From Agreia sp. PsM10 (GTDB lineage Bacteria > Actinomycetota > Actinomycetes > Actinomycetales > Microbacteriaceae): a stretch of 64,000 nucleotides of DNA. Below the pieces are notes generated by a model that had not been told where the DNA came from, searched no databases, and worked only from the letters and a program-made list of their open reading frames with translations. Below are positions 8,840 through 16,544 of the stretch, in pieces; within the stretch, counting starts at the first letter, position 1; each line of letters begins with the position of its first letter. The DNA lies in the NCBI RefSeq assembly GCF_030433855.1, contig NZ_JARUXC010000017.1:22471-86470 (forward strand), read 5' to 3'. Both the position numbers and the translations under genes were made by a program.

Positions 8840-8845
8840 TATCGT
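8840..8845 (+). promoter_or_regulatory. -10 box of the HxlR gene (leaderless)
   Basis: TATCGT lies 16 bases after TTGCGG and exactly -12 to -7 from the ATG at 8852. Confidence 0.55.
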
Positions 8846-8851
8846 CGAGGA

Positions 8852-9337
8852 ATGGCGACATCTGTTCTGGGAAGAGACCCTCGGTGCCCCGTGGCGCGCA
8901 GCCTCGAGGTGCTCGGAGAGAAGTGGACGATCCTCGTCGTGCGCGAGGCCCTGGCCGGCGTCACCAGATTCTCTGATTTTCAGCAGAGGCTCGGAGTGGC
9001 GAAAGACGTGCTCGCGGCGCGCCTGTCGACGCTCGTCGAATTCGACGTGCTCGAGCGACGCTCCTACCGCGCCGAAGGCGAGCGCGAGCGCTCGGAGTAC
9101 CTGCTCACCGCCGCGGGTCGCGACCTCGGCGTCGTGCTCGCGAGCCTGGCCCAATGGGGTGACACGCATCGACCGACAGGATTCGGCCCCGTCGTCGAGC
9201 ATCGCGAGCGCGGCACGACCGAGCCTCTCCGCGTGGCCTTCGTCACGTCGAGCGGGCGCGAGGTCGCACTCGAGGACGTCGAGAGCGTCAGTGGGCCAGG
9301 AGCTACTGTCACCGTGCCGACGCGGTCGCCTCGCTGA
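8852..9337 (+). CDS. HxlR-family transcriptional regulator
   Basis: A 161-residue winged-helix dimeric regulator. Seen: RCPVARSLEVLGEKWTILVV at about 11-30 with the near N-terminal Cys (C12) that is redox-active in YodB/HypR-type members, then LGVAKDVLAARLSTLVEFDV as the recognition region and a wing at ERRSYRAEG. The last 45 residues are a less typical extension. Leaderless start at ATG 8852. It probably represses the divergent SDR and itself through 8786-8808. A response to an electrophile or oxidant is inference from C12. The 3' end overlaps the convergent idi by 29 bases. Confidence 0.88.
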   Translation: MATSVLGRDPRCPVARSLEVLGEKWTILVVREALAGVTRFSDFQQRLGVAKDVLAARLSTLVEFDVLERRSYRAEGERERSEYLLTAAGRDLGVVLASLAQWGDTHRPTGFGPVVEHRERGTTEPLRVAFVTSSGREVALEDVESVSGPGATVTVPTRSPR

Positions 9338-9845
9338 GCAGCGGCAGCTGCAGGGTCAGCCACGGGCTGAACGCCCACGGCGTGCTGTCGACGGCCGAAT
9401 GCAGGGCGCCGGGGTCGACCCAGTTCCACTCGGCGACCTCGTCGGGGTTGCCGACGACCTCGTCGGTCGTCGTGGCCGTGAACACCGGGCAGATCTCGTA
9501 TTCGACGATTCCGGATGCGTCGGTCGCCCGGTAGCGGAAGTCGGGGAGAACGAGGGTCACCTCGTCGAGCGTGATTCCCAGCTCACGCTGCGCGCGGCGA
9601 GCCACGGCGTCGGTCATCGCCTCTCCGGGCGCCGGGTGGCCGCAGAACGAGTTCGTCCACACCCCGGGCCAGGCGACCTTGCCGAGCGAGCGGCGGGTGA
9701 CCAGGATCCGGCCCTGCGAGTCGTAGACGTGGCACGAGAAGGCGAGGTGCAGGGCCGTGTCGGCGGTGTGAACCGTGGCCTTGTCTGCCGTTCCGATCGG
9801 CTGTCCGTCGTCGGAAAGCAGAACCACCTGTTCATGAGAGGACAT
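9309..9845 (-). CDS. idi: Isopentenyl-diphosphate delta-isomerase, type I
   Basis: A 178-residue cytosolic Nudix-fold enzyme that interconverts IPP and DMAPP and so supplies precursors to the adjacent carotenoid genes. Seen: TNSFCGHPAPGE with the catalytic Cys (C68), ARRAQRELGI as the Nudix region, and EYEICPVF with the catalytic Glu (about E117). Length is typical. It starts at ATG 9845. CACAAT at 9857-9852 is at leaderless -10 spacing. It is divergent from crtE. Confidence 0.95.
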   Translation of the reverse strand: MSSHEQVVLLSDDGQPIGTADKATVHTADTALHLAFSCHVYDSQGRILVTRRSLGKVAWPGVWTNSFCGHPAPGEAMTDAVARRAQRELGITLDEVTLVLPDFRYRATDASGIVEYEICPVFTATTTDEVVGNPDEVAEWNWVDPGALHSAVDSTPWAFSPWLTLQLPLLSEATASAR

Positions 9846-9872
9846 GCACTTATTGTGCCAGAACGGGCGAAT

Positions 9873-9888
9873 AGTCAGCCGACTGACT
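9873..9888. promoter_or_regulatory. Palindrome upstream of idi
   Basis: AGTCAG-CCGA-CTGACT, a perfect inverted repeat at the -35 position for idi and about 100 bases upstream of crtE. Candidate operator between the divergent isoprenoid genes; the regulator is not evident nearby. Confidence 0.35.
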
Positions 9889-9952
9889 GATGGGGTCGGG
9901 ATTCTTCGAGCAGGCAGCCCACCATTGTGCAATCCCCTCGACGAGGCGCGGT

Positions 9953-9978
9953 ACTTAGACAGTCTCGTAAGTTAGCCT
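9953..9978 (+). promoter_or_regulatory. crtE promoter with leaderless -10 and inverted repeat
   Basis: TAGCCT at 9973-9978 is exactly -12 to -7 from the GTG at 9985. Just upstream, ACTTA (9953-9957) and TAAGT (9968-9972) form an inverted repeat over the -35 to -10 interval, with AGAC-A-GTCT inside it. It is a plausible repressor site for the carotenoid operon. Confidence 0.45.
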
Positions 9979-9984
9979 CGAATC

Positions 9985-11055
9985 GTGGATACGCATGATC
10001 TCGTGGTGGTGACCCGCCGGCGGCAGCAGCACGTCGATGCGGTTCTCGACCGCTTCTTCGGGCTCGCGAAGGCGCGGGCGTCGGGCATCGGCCCTCGATA
10101 CGTGACTCTCTGGGAGACGCTCGAGAAGAACTCCGCCGGCGGCAAGCGCTTCCGTCCGGCCATGGTTCTCGCCGCCTACGAGGCTCTGGGGGGAACCGAC
10201 TCCGAGACGGCCGCCTACGTCGGCGCGGCCTTCGAGCTGCTGCACACCGCACTGATCGTGCACGACGACGTGATCGATCGGGACTTCATCCGTCGCGGCG
10301 GCCCCAACGTGTCGGGCAGCTACCGCGACCTCGCCCAGACCGCGGGCATCCCCATTCCCACCGCAGAGCACCGCGGCCTCTCGGTCGCCGTCATCGCGGG
10401 AGACCTCGCCCTCTTCAATGCCTTCCGCCTGCTCGACCGCAGCGGTGTGAGCGGAGAGCTGCGGGAGCGGCTCCACGAGATCCTCGACGAGGCCATGTTC
10501 GCCTCGGCGGCCGGAGAGCTGCTCGACGTGGACTTCTCGCTGCACCCCGATCCGCCCTCGGTCGAGGACATCGTCGACATGGAGCGTCTGAAGACGGCCG
10601 TCTACTCGTTCGAGACCCCCCTCCAGGCAGGGGCAGTGCTCGCGGGTGCGGGCGAGGCGGCGGTCGAGGCCCTGGGCTCGTTCGGGCGCAACCTCGGCAT
10701 CGCCTACCAGATCGTCGACGACCTCCTCGGCGTCTTCGGCGACGAAGGAGACACCGGCAAGTCCACCCTCGGCGACCTGCGCGAGGGCAAGCGCACGGTG
10801 CTCATCGCCTACGCCGCGACCACCGCGCAGTGGCCCGAGATCGAGCCGTCTTTCGGTGATCCCGATCTCGACGAAGACGGAGCCCGGCGCATCCGGGACC
10901 TGCTCGAAGACAGCGGCGCCCGCCGCTATGCGGAGGCCCTGGCCCGCGACTTCGCCAACAGGGCGTGGGAGCACCTCGCCTCGAGCGCGCTTCCCGACGC
11001 CGTGCGCACGGAGTTCCGCGGCTTCGTGGCCACGGTCCTGGAACGGGTCAAATGA
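9985..11055 (+). CDS. crtE: Geranylgeranyl diphosphate synthase
   Basis: A 356-residue trans-prenyltransferase making GGPP (C20) from IPP and allylic diphosphates. Seen: GGKRFRPAMVLAAYEALGG near 52-70, the first Asp-rich motif DDVIDRD at 94-100, and the second DDLLGVFGD at about 244. These bind Mg-diphosphate. Start GTG 9985 is chosen from the -10 spacing. First gene of the carotenoid operon; the stop overlaps crtB as ATGA. Product chain length is inferred from context. Confidence 0.93.
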   Translation: MDTHDLVVVTRRRQQHVDAVLDRFFGLAKARASGIGPRYVTLWETLEKNSAGGKRFRPAMVLAAYEALGGTDSETAAYVGAAFELLHTALIVHDDVIDRDFIRRGGPNVSGSYRDLAQTAGIPIPTAEHRGLSVAVIAGDLALFNAFRLLDRSGVSGELRERLHEILDEAMFASAAGELLDVDFSLHPDPPSVEDIVDMERLKTAVYSFETPLQAGAVLAGAGEAAVEALGSFGRNLGIAYQIVDDLLGVFGDEGDTGKSTLGDLREGKRTVLIAYAATTAQWPEIEPSFGDPDLDEDGARRIRDLLEDSGARRYAEALARDFANRAWEHLASSALPDAVRTEFRGFVATVLERVK

Positions 11056-11927
11056 TCCGGCCCGAATCGCTGTACGACCGCGTGGCCATGGAGGCATCGG
11101 CCGTCGTCATCCGGAGATACTCGACCTCGTTCGGTCTCGCGTCGAAGCTGCTGTCTCCCGACGTGCGGCAGCATGTCGAGAACATCTACGCCCTCGTGCG
11201 GCTCGCCGACGAGGTCGTCGACGGGGTCGCCGCAGAGGCTCGCCTCGGCGCCGACGCCATACGAGCCCAGCTCGATGCGCTCGAGAGCGAGACGAACGAG
11301 GCGATGCGCTGCGGCTTCAGCACCAACCTGGTGGTGCACGCGTTCGCGCTCACGGCCCGCGAGACCGGATTCGGCGAAGAGCTCTCGGCCCCGTTCTACG
11401 CGTCGATGCGCGCAGACCTGAGCCAGACCGAGCACACGCCCGAGTCGTTCGACCTCTACGTCTACGGATCCGCCGAGGTCGTCGGTCTGATGTGCCTCAA
11501 AGCATTCCTCGTCGGCCACCGCTATTCCGACGAAGACGAGGCGCGCCTCGTCGACGGCGCCCGGCACCTCGGCGCGGCCTTTCAGAAGATCAACTTCCTG
11601 CGCGACCTCGCGGCCGACTTCACGGCCCTCGGCCGCAGCTACTTTCCCGGGGTCGACGTGGACTCGTTCACCGAGGCGCAGAAGGCCGTCATCATCGACG
11701 ACATCCAGAACGACCTCGACATCGCCTGCTCGACCCTGACGCTGCTGCCGAGCTCGTCGCGGCGCGCCGTGGTGCTCGCGCAGGGGCTCTTCGCCGAGCT
11801 GACCCGCCGTCTGCGCGAAACGCCGGCCTCCGTGCTGGTGACCACCCGCATCCGTGTGCCCAACCCCGTTAAGATGCGAATCGCGGCCCTCGCTGCCGCG
11901 GGTCGTCTACCGAAGGAGCACGAGTGA
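11052..11927 (+). CDS. crtB: Phytoene synthase
   Basis: A 291-residue enzyme that joins two GGPP into 15-cis-phytoene. Seen: RRYSTSFGLASKLL near 21-34, the first metal motif DEVVD at 53-57, and the second region NFLRDLAADF at about 181-190. The start ATG 11052 overlaps the crtE stop (ATGA), and the end overlaps crtI (GTGA). Length is normal. Confidence 0.95.
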   Translation: MIRPESLYDRVAMEASAVVIRRYSTSFGLASKLLSPDVRQHVENIYALVRLADEVVDGVAAEARLGADAIRAQLDALESETNEAMRCGFSTNLVVHAFALTARETGFGEELSAPFYASMRADLSQTEHTPESFDLYVYGSAEVVGLMCLKAFLVGHRYSDEDEARLVDGARHLGAAFQKINFLRDLAADFTALGRSYFPGVDVDSFTEAQKAVIIDDIQNDLDIACSTLTLLPSSSRRAVVLAQGLFAELTRRLRETPASVLVTTRIRVPNPVKMRIAALAAAGRLPKEHE

Positions 11928-13759
11928 CAGCCAGCATCCCCACCGGTGACAGCACCGACTTGCAGGGAGAGGCCCGGCGGGCCATCGTCATCGGAGCCGG
12001 AATCAGCGGGCTTGCCAGCGCCGCCCTGCTCGCCCGCGAGGGATACGAGGTGACCCTGCTCGAGAAGCAGGGTGCGGTCGGAGGCCGCGCGGGCGTCTGG
12101 AGGAAAGACGGCTTCACGTTCGACACGGGCCCCTCCTGGTACCTGATGCCCGAGGTCTTCGACCACTTCTACAAGCTCATGGGCACCTCGGCCGCAGAGC
12201 AGCTCGACCTCACCCGCCTCGACCCGGGCTACCGCGTGTTCTTCGAGGGGGAGGAGACGACGGTCGACATCCGCAGCGACCTCGAGTCGAACCTCGAGCT
12301 GTTCGAATCGATCGAGCCCGGCGCCGGGGTGAAGATGGCCGGCTACCTCGACTCCGCCGCCGAGACCTACGACCTCGCCAAGAAGTACTTCCTCTACTCC
12401 ACGTTCCAAGACCTCAAACCGCTCGCCGTCGGGCCCGTCGTCACGCGCACACCCCGCCTCGTGCGCCTGCTCACCGAGACGCTGGCCAGCTTCGCCGGTC
12501 GCACCGTGCGCGATCCGCGACTGCAGCAGATCCTCGGCTATCCCGCCGTCTTCCTGGGTTCGTCGCCGTATGCCGCTCCGAGCATGTACCACCTCATGAG
12601 CCACCTCGACATGAACGACGGCGTGCTCTACCCCCAGGGCGGCTTCGGCCAGGTGATCGCCAGCATCGAGAACATCGCTCGAGACGCGGGCGTCGACATC
12701 CACACCGGCGCGACCGTGACCCGCATCGTGCTCGAACTCGACCCCACGCTGAAGGCTCCCGAGCCCGAGAAGAGCGTCTACGACTACGAGACCACCGAGT
12801 TCGACACGAACGTCATCGACCGCGACGAGCTGCGGCGCATGCTCGCGGGCGAGGCGGATGCGCAGGGCTCCACGGCGCCGGCACCCGCGGTGGCGACCGA
12901 CGTCGTGGCCGGGCCACCGGCATCCGATCGCAGCCGTGTCGGCGGCGTGCACTACGTCGACGACGAGGGGCGCGCCCACGAGCTGGAGGCGGAACTGGTC
13001 GTCGCCACGGCAGACCTGCGTCACGTCGAGACCACCATGCTGCTGCCCGAGCTGCAGACCTACCCCGAGTCGTACTGGCAGAAGAAGACCGCCGGGCCCA
13101 GCGCCGTGCTGGTGTACCTGGGCGTCTCGGGCGAGCTGCCGGAGCTCGCGCACCATTCGCTGTTCTTCACGAAGGACTGGAAGGGCGACTTCGGCAAGAT
13201 CTTCGGAGCGAGCCGCTTCGGGCGCTTCGGGCCGAAGGGGGCCACGTCGGTTCCCGAGCCCGCGTCGATCTACGTCTGCCGGCCCAGCGCCACCGACGAT
13301 ACGGTCGCGCCCGAAGGCCACGAGAACATCTTCATCCTCGTTCCGATTCCGGCCGACCCCGGCATCGGCCACGGCGGCGAGAACGGCCAGGGGGATGCCC
13401 GGGTCGAGAGGATCGCCGACGCCGCGATCGCGCAGGTGGCCGAGTGGGCCGGCATCCCCGACCTCGCCGACCGCATCGTGGTGCGGCGCACCGTGGGGCC
13501 CGCCGACTTCGTCGACGACCTCAACTCGTGGAAGGGCACCGCACTCGGCCCGGCGCACACCCTGGGCCAGAGCGCGTTCTTCCGAGCCGGCAACGTGTCG
13601 AAGAAGGTCGACGGGCTCGTCTACGCCGGAGGATCCACGATTCCCGGTATCGGCCTGCCCATGTGCCTGATCAGCGCGGAGCTCGTGATCAAGCGGCTGC
13701 GCGGCGACACCAGCACGGGAGCACTGGCGGAGCCGGTTGTGGCGGAGCCCGGCGACTGA
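11924..13759 (+). CDS. crtI: Phytoene desaturase (lycopene-forming)
   Basis: A 611-residue FAD-dependent desaturase converting phytoene to lycopene. Seen: the dinucleotide motif VIGAGISGLASAALLAREG at 22-40, GGRAGVW, and the C-terminal CrtI signature YAGGSTIPGIGLPM at about 567-580. It is longer than the usual 500-550 residues because about 65 residues at roughly 272-340 interrupt the middle of the protein; this part is acidic, then Ala/Pro-rich. Start GTG 11924 overlaps the crtB stop. Full four-step desaturation is inferred from context. Confidence 0.94.
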   Translation: MTASIPTGDSTDLQGEARRAIVIGAGISGLASAALLAREGYEVTLLEKQGAVGGRAGVWRKDGFTFDTGPSWYLMPEVFDHFYKLMGTSAAEQLDLTRLDPGYRVFFEGEETTVDIRSDLESNLELFESIEPGAGVKMAGYLDSAAETYDLAKKYFLYSTFQDLKPLAVGPVVTRTPRLVRLLTETLASFAGRTVRDPRLQQILGYPAVFLGSSPYAAPSMYHLMSHLDMNDGVLYPQGGFGQVIASIENIARDAGVDIHTGATVTRIVLELDPTLKAPEPEKSVYDYETTEFDTNVIDRDELRRMLAGEADAQGSTAPAPAVATDVVAGPPASDRSRVGGVHYVDDEGRAHELEAELVVATADLRHVETTMLLPELQTYPESYWQKKTAGPSAVLVYLGVSGELPELAHHSLFFTKDWKGDFGKIFGASRFGRFGPKGATSVPEPASIYVCRPSATDDTVAPEGHENIFILVPIPADPGIGHGGENGQGDARVERIADAAIAQVAEWAGIPDLADRIVVRRTVGPADFVDDLNSWKGTALGPAHTLGQSAFFRAGNVSKKVDGLVYAGGSTIPGIGLPMCLISAELVIKRLRGDTSTGALAEPVVAEPGD

Positions 13760-14121
13760 TGGGTCTGCTGTACCTGCTCGCGCTCCTCGTCTCGATCACG
13801 GGCATGGTGGTGCTCGACCGTCGATTCGGGCTGTTCTTCTTCCGCGACGCGCGGCGGGCATCCATCGTTCTCGTCGCGGGGCTCGTGTTCTTCGTCGGCT
13901 GGGATCTGGCCGGCATCGGGCTCGGCATCTTCTTCCGCGGAGAGACCTCGTTCATGACCGGTCTTCAGCTGGCGCCCGAGCTGCCGGTCGAGGAGATCTT
14001 CTTCCTCACCCTGCTCTGCTATCTGACGATGAACCTGTTCGGGTTCCTGACGCGGGCATCCGCCGGTCGCGCGGCCGGCGGTCGCGCGGGCGCTGCCCGT
14101 CGCGACGAGGTGCGCCCGTGA
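13759..14121 (+). CDS. crtYe: C50 carotenoid cyclase subunit (CrtYe/LbtA-type)
   Basis: A 120-residue membrane protein with three hydrophobic segments (about 3-18, 33-52, 70-93). The conserved acidic run PELPVEEIFFLTLLCYLT of the heterodimeric lycopene-cyclase family is present. It works with the next gene as one cyclase. ATG 13759 shares one base with the crtI stop (TGATG). A hydrophilic Ala/Gly/Arg tail ends the protein. Whether rings are epsilon, beta or gamma cannot be told by eye. Confidence 0.85.
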   Translation: MGLLYLLALLVSITGMVVLDRRFGLFFFRDARRASIVLVAGLVFFVGWDLAGIGLGIFFRGETSFMTGLQLAPELPVEEIFFLTLLCYLTMNLFGFLTRASAGRAAGGRAGAARRDEVRP

Positions 14122-14432
14122 CCTACTGGACGCTCAACGCGATCTTCCTCGCGGTCGTCGCGCTGGTCGCGATCGTCGCGGCCGTGCGCATCCGGAGCAC
14201 CCGGCCGTGGGTCGCGGTCGCCATCGCCCTCGGTGTTCTGCTGGTGATGACCGCGGTCTTCGACAACGTGATGATCGGAATCGGGCTGGTCGGATACGAG
14301 CCCTCCCTCATCTCGGGGGCCTTCATCGGAATCGCACCGCTCGAGGACTTCGCCTACGCGATCGCCGCCGCCGTTCTGCTGCCGTCGCTGTGGATGCTGC
14401 TGGGCGCGACAGAGCGTGAGGAGCGCGCATGA
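14118..14432 (+). CDS. crtYf: C50 carotenoid cyclase subunit (CrtYf/LbtB-type)
   Basis: A 104-residue membrane protein with three hydrophobic segments. FDNVMIGIGLVGY and GIAPLEDFAYAIAAAVLLP (about 74-92) match the second subunit of the split cyclase. GTG 14118 overlaps the crtYe stop (GTGA), which favours 1:1 synthesis of the two halves. It cyclises the ends of the C50 chain made by the next gene. Confidence 0.85.
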   Translation: MTYWTLNAIFLAVVALVAIVAAVRIRSTRPWVAVAIALGVLLVMTAVFDNVMIGIGLVGYEPSLISGAFIGIAPLEDFAYAIAAAVLLPSLWMLLGATEREERA

Positions 14433-15289
14433 TCCGCCAGCTGCTGCTGTCGTCGCGGCCCCTCTCGTGGGTCAACACCGCGTTTCCGTTCGCCGCCGGA
14501 TACCTGCTGGTCACGCGCGAGGTCGACCTCGTGTTCGTGCTGGGCACCCTGTACTTCCTGATCCCCTACAACCTCGCGATGTACGGGATCAACGACGTCT
14601 TCGACTACGAGTCCGACATGCGCAATCCGCGCAAGGGCGGGGTCGAGGGTGCCGTGCTCGACAAGTCTCTGCATCGGCCGACCCTCTGGGCGGTGGTCAT
14701 CACGAATGTGCCGTTCATCGTGTACCTGGTGCTGGTCGGATCGCCCCTGTCGTGGCTCGTGCTCGCCGTGAGCCTCTTCGCCGTGCTCGCCTACAGTGCG
14801 CCGAAGCTGCGGTTCAAGGAGCGCCCGTTCATCGACTCGCTCACCTCGAGCACCCACTTCGTGAGTCCGGCGGTCTACGGGCTGGTGCTGGCCGGGGCGG
14901 CGTTCACGCCGGCGCTCTGGGCCGTGCTGGCCGCGTTCTTCCTCTGGGGCGTCGCCAGCCACGCGTTCGGTGCGGTGCAGGACATCGTGGCCGACAGGGA
15001 GGGCGGCATCGCGTCGATCGCCACCGTCATCGGGGGCGCCGCCACCGTGCGCTTCGCCTTCGTGGCCTACCTGCTCGGCGGAGTGCTGATGCTCTTCACC
15101 ACGTGGCCGGGTCCGCTGGGAGGACTGCTCGTGCTGCCATACGCGCTGAGCGTGCTGCCGTACTGGTCGATCGCCGACGCCGACGCCGAGCGGGCCAACA
15201 ACGGGTGGCGACGCTTCCTGCTGTTCAACTTCGTGTGCGGATTCGTGGTGACCATGCTGCTGATCTGGCTGTGGGTGCTGGTTCCCTGA
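14429..15289 (+). CDS. crtEb: Lycopene elongase, UbiA-type prenyltransferase
   Basis: A 286-residue membrane prenyltransferase with about eight hydrophobic segments. It adds two C5 units to lycopene, giving a C50 chain. Seen: the first Asp motif NDVFDYESD from residue 55, the second DIVADREGG from about 185, and YSAPKLRFKERPF between them. It overlaps crtYf as ATGA and is the last gene of the crt operon, nine bases from the convergent next stop. No carotenoid glycosyltransferase follows. Confidence 0.88.
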   Translation: MIRQLLLSSRPLSWVNTAFPFAAGYLLVTREVDLVFVLGTLYFLIPYNLAMYGINDVFDYESDMRNPRKGGVEGAVLDKSLHRPTLWAVVITNVPFIVYLVLVGSPLSWLVLAVSLFAVLAYSAPKLRFKERPFIDSLTSSTHFVSPAVYGLVLAGAAFTPALWAVLAAFFLWGVASHAFGAVQDIVADREGGIASIATVIGGAATVRFAFVAYLLGGVLMLFTTWPGPLGGLLVLPYALSVLPYWSIADADAERANNGWRRFLLFNFVCGFVVTMLLIWLWVLVP

Positions 15290-15298
15290 GTCGAGCTC

Positions 15299-16267
15299 TC
15301 AGCCATCGGGCTCGTAGTGCAGGTTCGGCCACGTCGAGCGGCCCGTCCATCCTCTTTTCTGCAACTCGCTCTCGATCAGCAGCAGGATGTGGTGCGGCTG
15401 CCGCAGGTCTGATCGCATGACATCGACGGTCTTCCAGTCGATCGCGTCGAGCTTGCGCTGACGTCGGATGTCGTTCTCCCAGGCGTCGTGGCTCGTGGCG
15501 TGCACGAATCCCTTGTACTCGATGCCGAGGGTGAAGCCGCGCACGCGCAGGTCGGGTGTCGCCAGAATGCGGCCGTTCTCGTCGCGCACCGGTTCGTTGA
15601 CGATGAGTTCGGGGAAGCCGGCCCTCTGCAGCAGAAGCCGGAGTTCCGTCTCCTTCGGGGAGTCCACGCGTTCCCGGACCGCATCGAGCGCCTCGGCGAT
15701 GAGGCTTCGGTGGCGTCGGCCGGGGTGCATGGATGCCGCCGTGCGCAGCCGCTGCGGTGTGGTGAACGGGCGGCGCGTGCCGTCGGCCTCGCGGAATCCG
15801 CGCAGCAGGTAGTCTCCCGCCGCCACGAGTTCGAGGAGGTCGAGCTGGGTCGCGAGGTCGAGCCAGGTCTGCTCGGCGGTGGACATCCGGAGCCCGCGGG
15901 AATCGAGCCACAGGGTCGGGCGCGGTGCCGTCGAGTGGCCGGTGACCCCGCGTGCTCGGGGCGGCCGGAGTGGGCGCATGGCCGTCACGTGGATGTCGGC
16001 GGCTCTCTCGAGTCGCCGCGGCAGGGGGCATCCGAACAGGAGCGCGGCAGTGGAGTGGCTGATGTACGATTCGGGTGGAGCGACGGACTGCCAGGCCAGG
16101 CAGCGCTGCCTCAGGGTCGGCGCGGTCGAGGCGAGACGGGTTCCGTAGAACGGGGCGGCCAGATCGGATGCGCGGAGCCGGCCGCGGCTCACTCCGCGAT
16201 CGCGGGCTGCGCGCACCGAAAAGGATGCGCCGCGAAGGCCCTCGGGCAGTGGGGAGGGATGCGGCAT
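15299..16267 (-). CDS. AbiEi-like winged helix plus DUF559-like nuclease fold
   Basis: A 322-residue protein of a type common in actinobacteria. The N-terminal part (VRAARDRGVSRGRLRASDL at about 19-37) resembles the AbiEi antitoxin-type winged helix. The C-terminal part has a PD-(D/E)xK-like pattern: KETELRLLLQRAGFPELIVN, then ATPDLRVRGFTLGIEYKG, then HDAWENDIRRQRKLDAIDW. This suggests a Vsr/DUF559-type nuclease fold; activity is unproven. No toxin partner is adjacent. ATG 16267 is chosen because GACACT sits at leaderless -10 spacing; an in-frame TTG at 16306 is less likely. Confidence 0.6.
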   Translation of the reverse strand: MPHPSPLPEGLRGASFSVRAARDRGVSRGRLRASDLAAPFYGTRLASTAPTLRQRCLAWQSVAPPESYISHSTAALLFGCPLPRRLERAADIHVTAMRPLRPPRARGVTGHSTAPRPTLWLDSRGLRMSTAEQTWLDLATQLDLLELVAAGDYLLRGFREADGTRRPFTTPQRLRTAASMHPGRRHRSLIAEALDAVRERVDSPKETELRLLLQRAGFPELIVNEPVRDENGRILATPDLRVRGFTLGIEYKGFVHATSHDAWENDIRRQRKLDAIDWKTVDVMRSDLRQPHHILLLIESELQKRGWTGRSTWPNLHYEPDG

Positions 16268-16339
16268 CCGCTCAGTGTCGCCGAGGCCGTGGATCCGCGT
16301 CGGCAATTCTCCACAGGGCGAGACCCGCCGCCTGCCGAC

Positions 16340-16396
16340 TGAGATGTCACAGATGGCGGCTTCTAGACGGATCGGACGACCATCTGCGACACCTCA
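16340..16396. repeat. Imperfect palindrome, copy 1 of a tandem pair
   Basis: TGAGATGTCACAGATGG (16340-16356) pairs with 16380-16396 at 15 of 17 positions around a 23-base loop. Partner of the copy at 16423-16481. The stretch 16268-16544 holds only these two elements. Confidence 0.75.
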
Positions 16397-16422
16397 CCCG
16401 GAGATCCGGAGGCCGCGAGGGG

Positions 16423-16481
16423 TTGATGTGGCACAGATGGTGGGTTCTTCGCGAATCAGGCAGCCATCTGCGACATCTCAA
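16423..16481. repeat. Imperfect palindrome, copy 2 of a tandem pair
   Basis: TTGATGTGGCACAGATGG (16423-16440) pairs with 16464-16481 at 14 of 18 positions. The right arms of both copies share CCATCTGCGACA. See the findings. Confidence 0.75.
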
Positions 16482-16544
16482 CGGCCGGGCGACGGGCACC
16501 GGGGGCAAAGGCGCAGGGCGCGGGGCAGCGGATGCCCGGGGCGG

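Noticed and set aside
15299..16267. A complete AbiE toxin-antitoxin or restriction system
   Set aside because: The N-terminal part is AbiEi-like, but no AbiEii toxin, methyltransferase or specificity gene is adjacent. Neighbours are carotenoid and transport genes.
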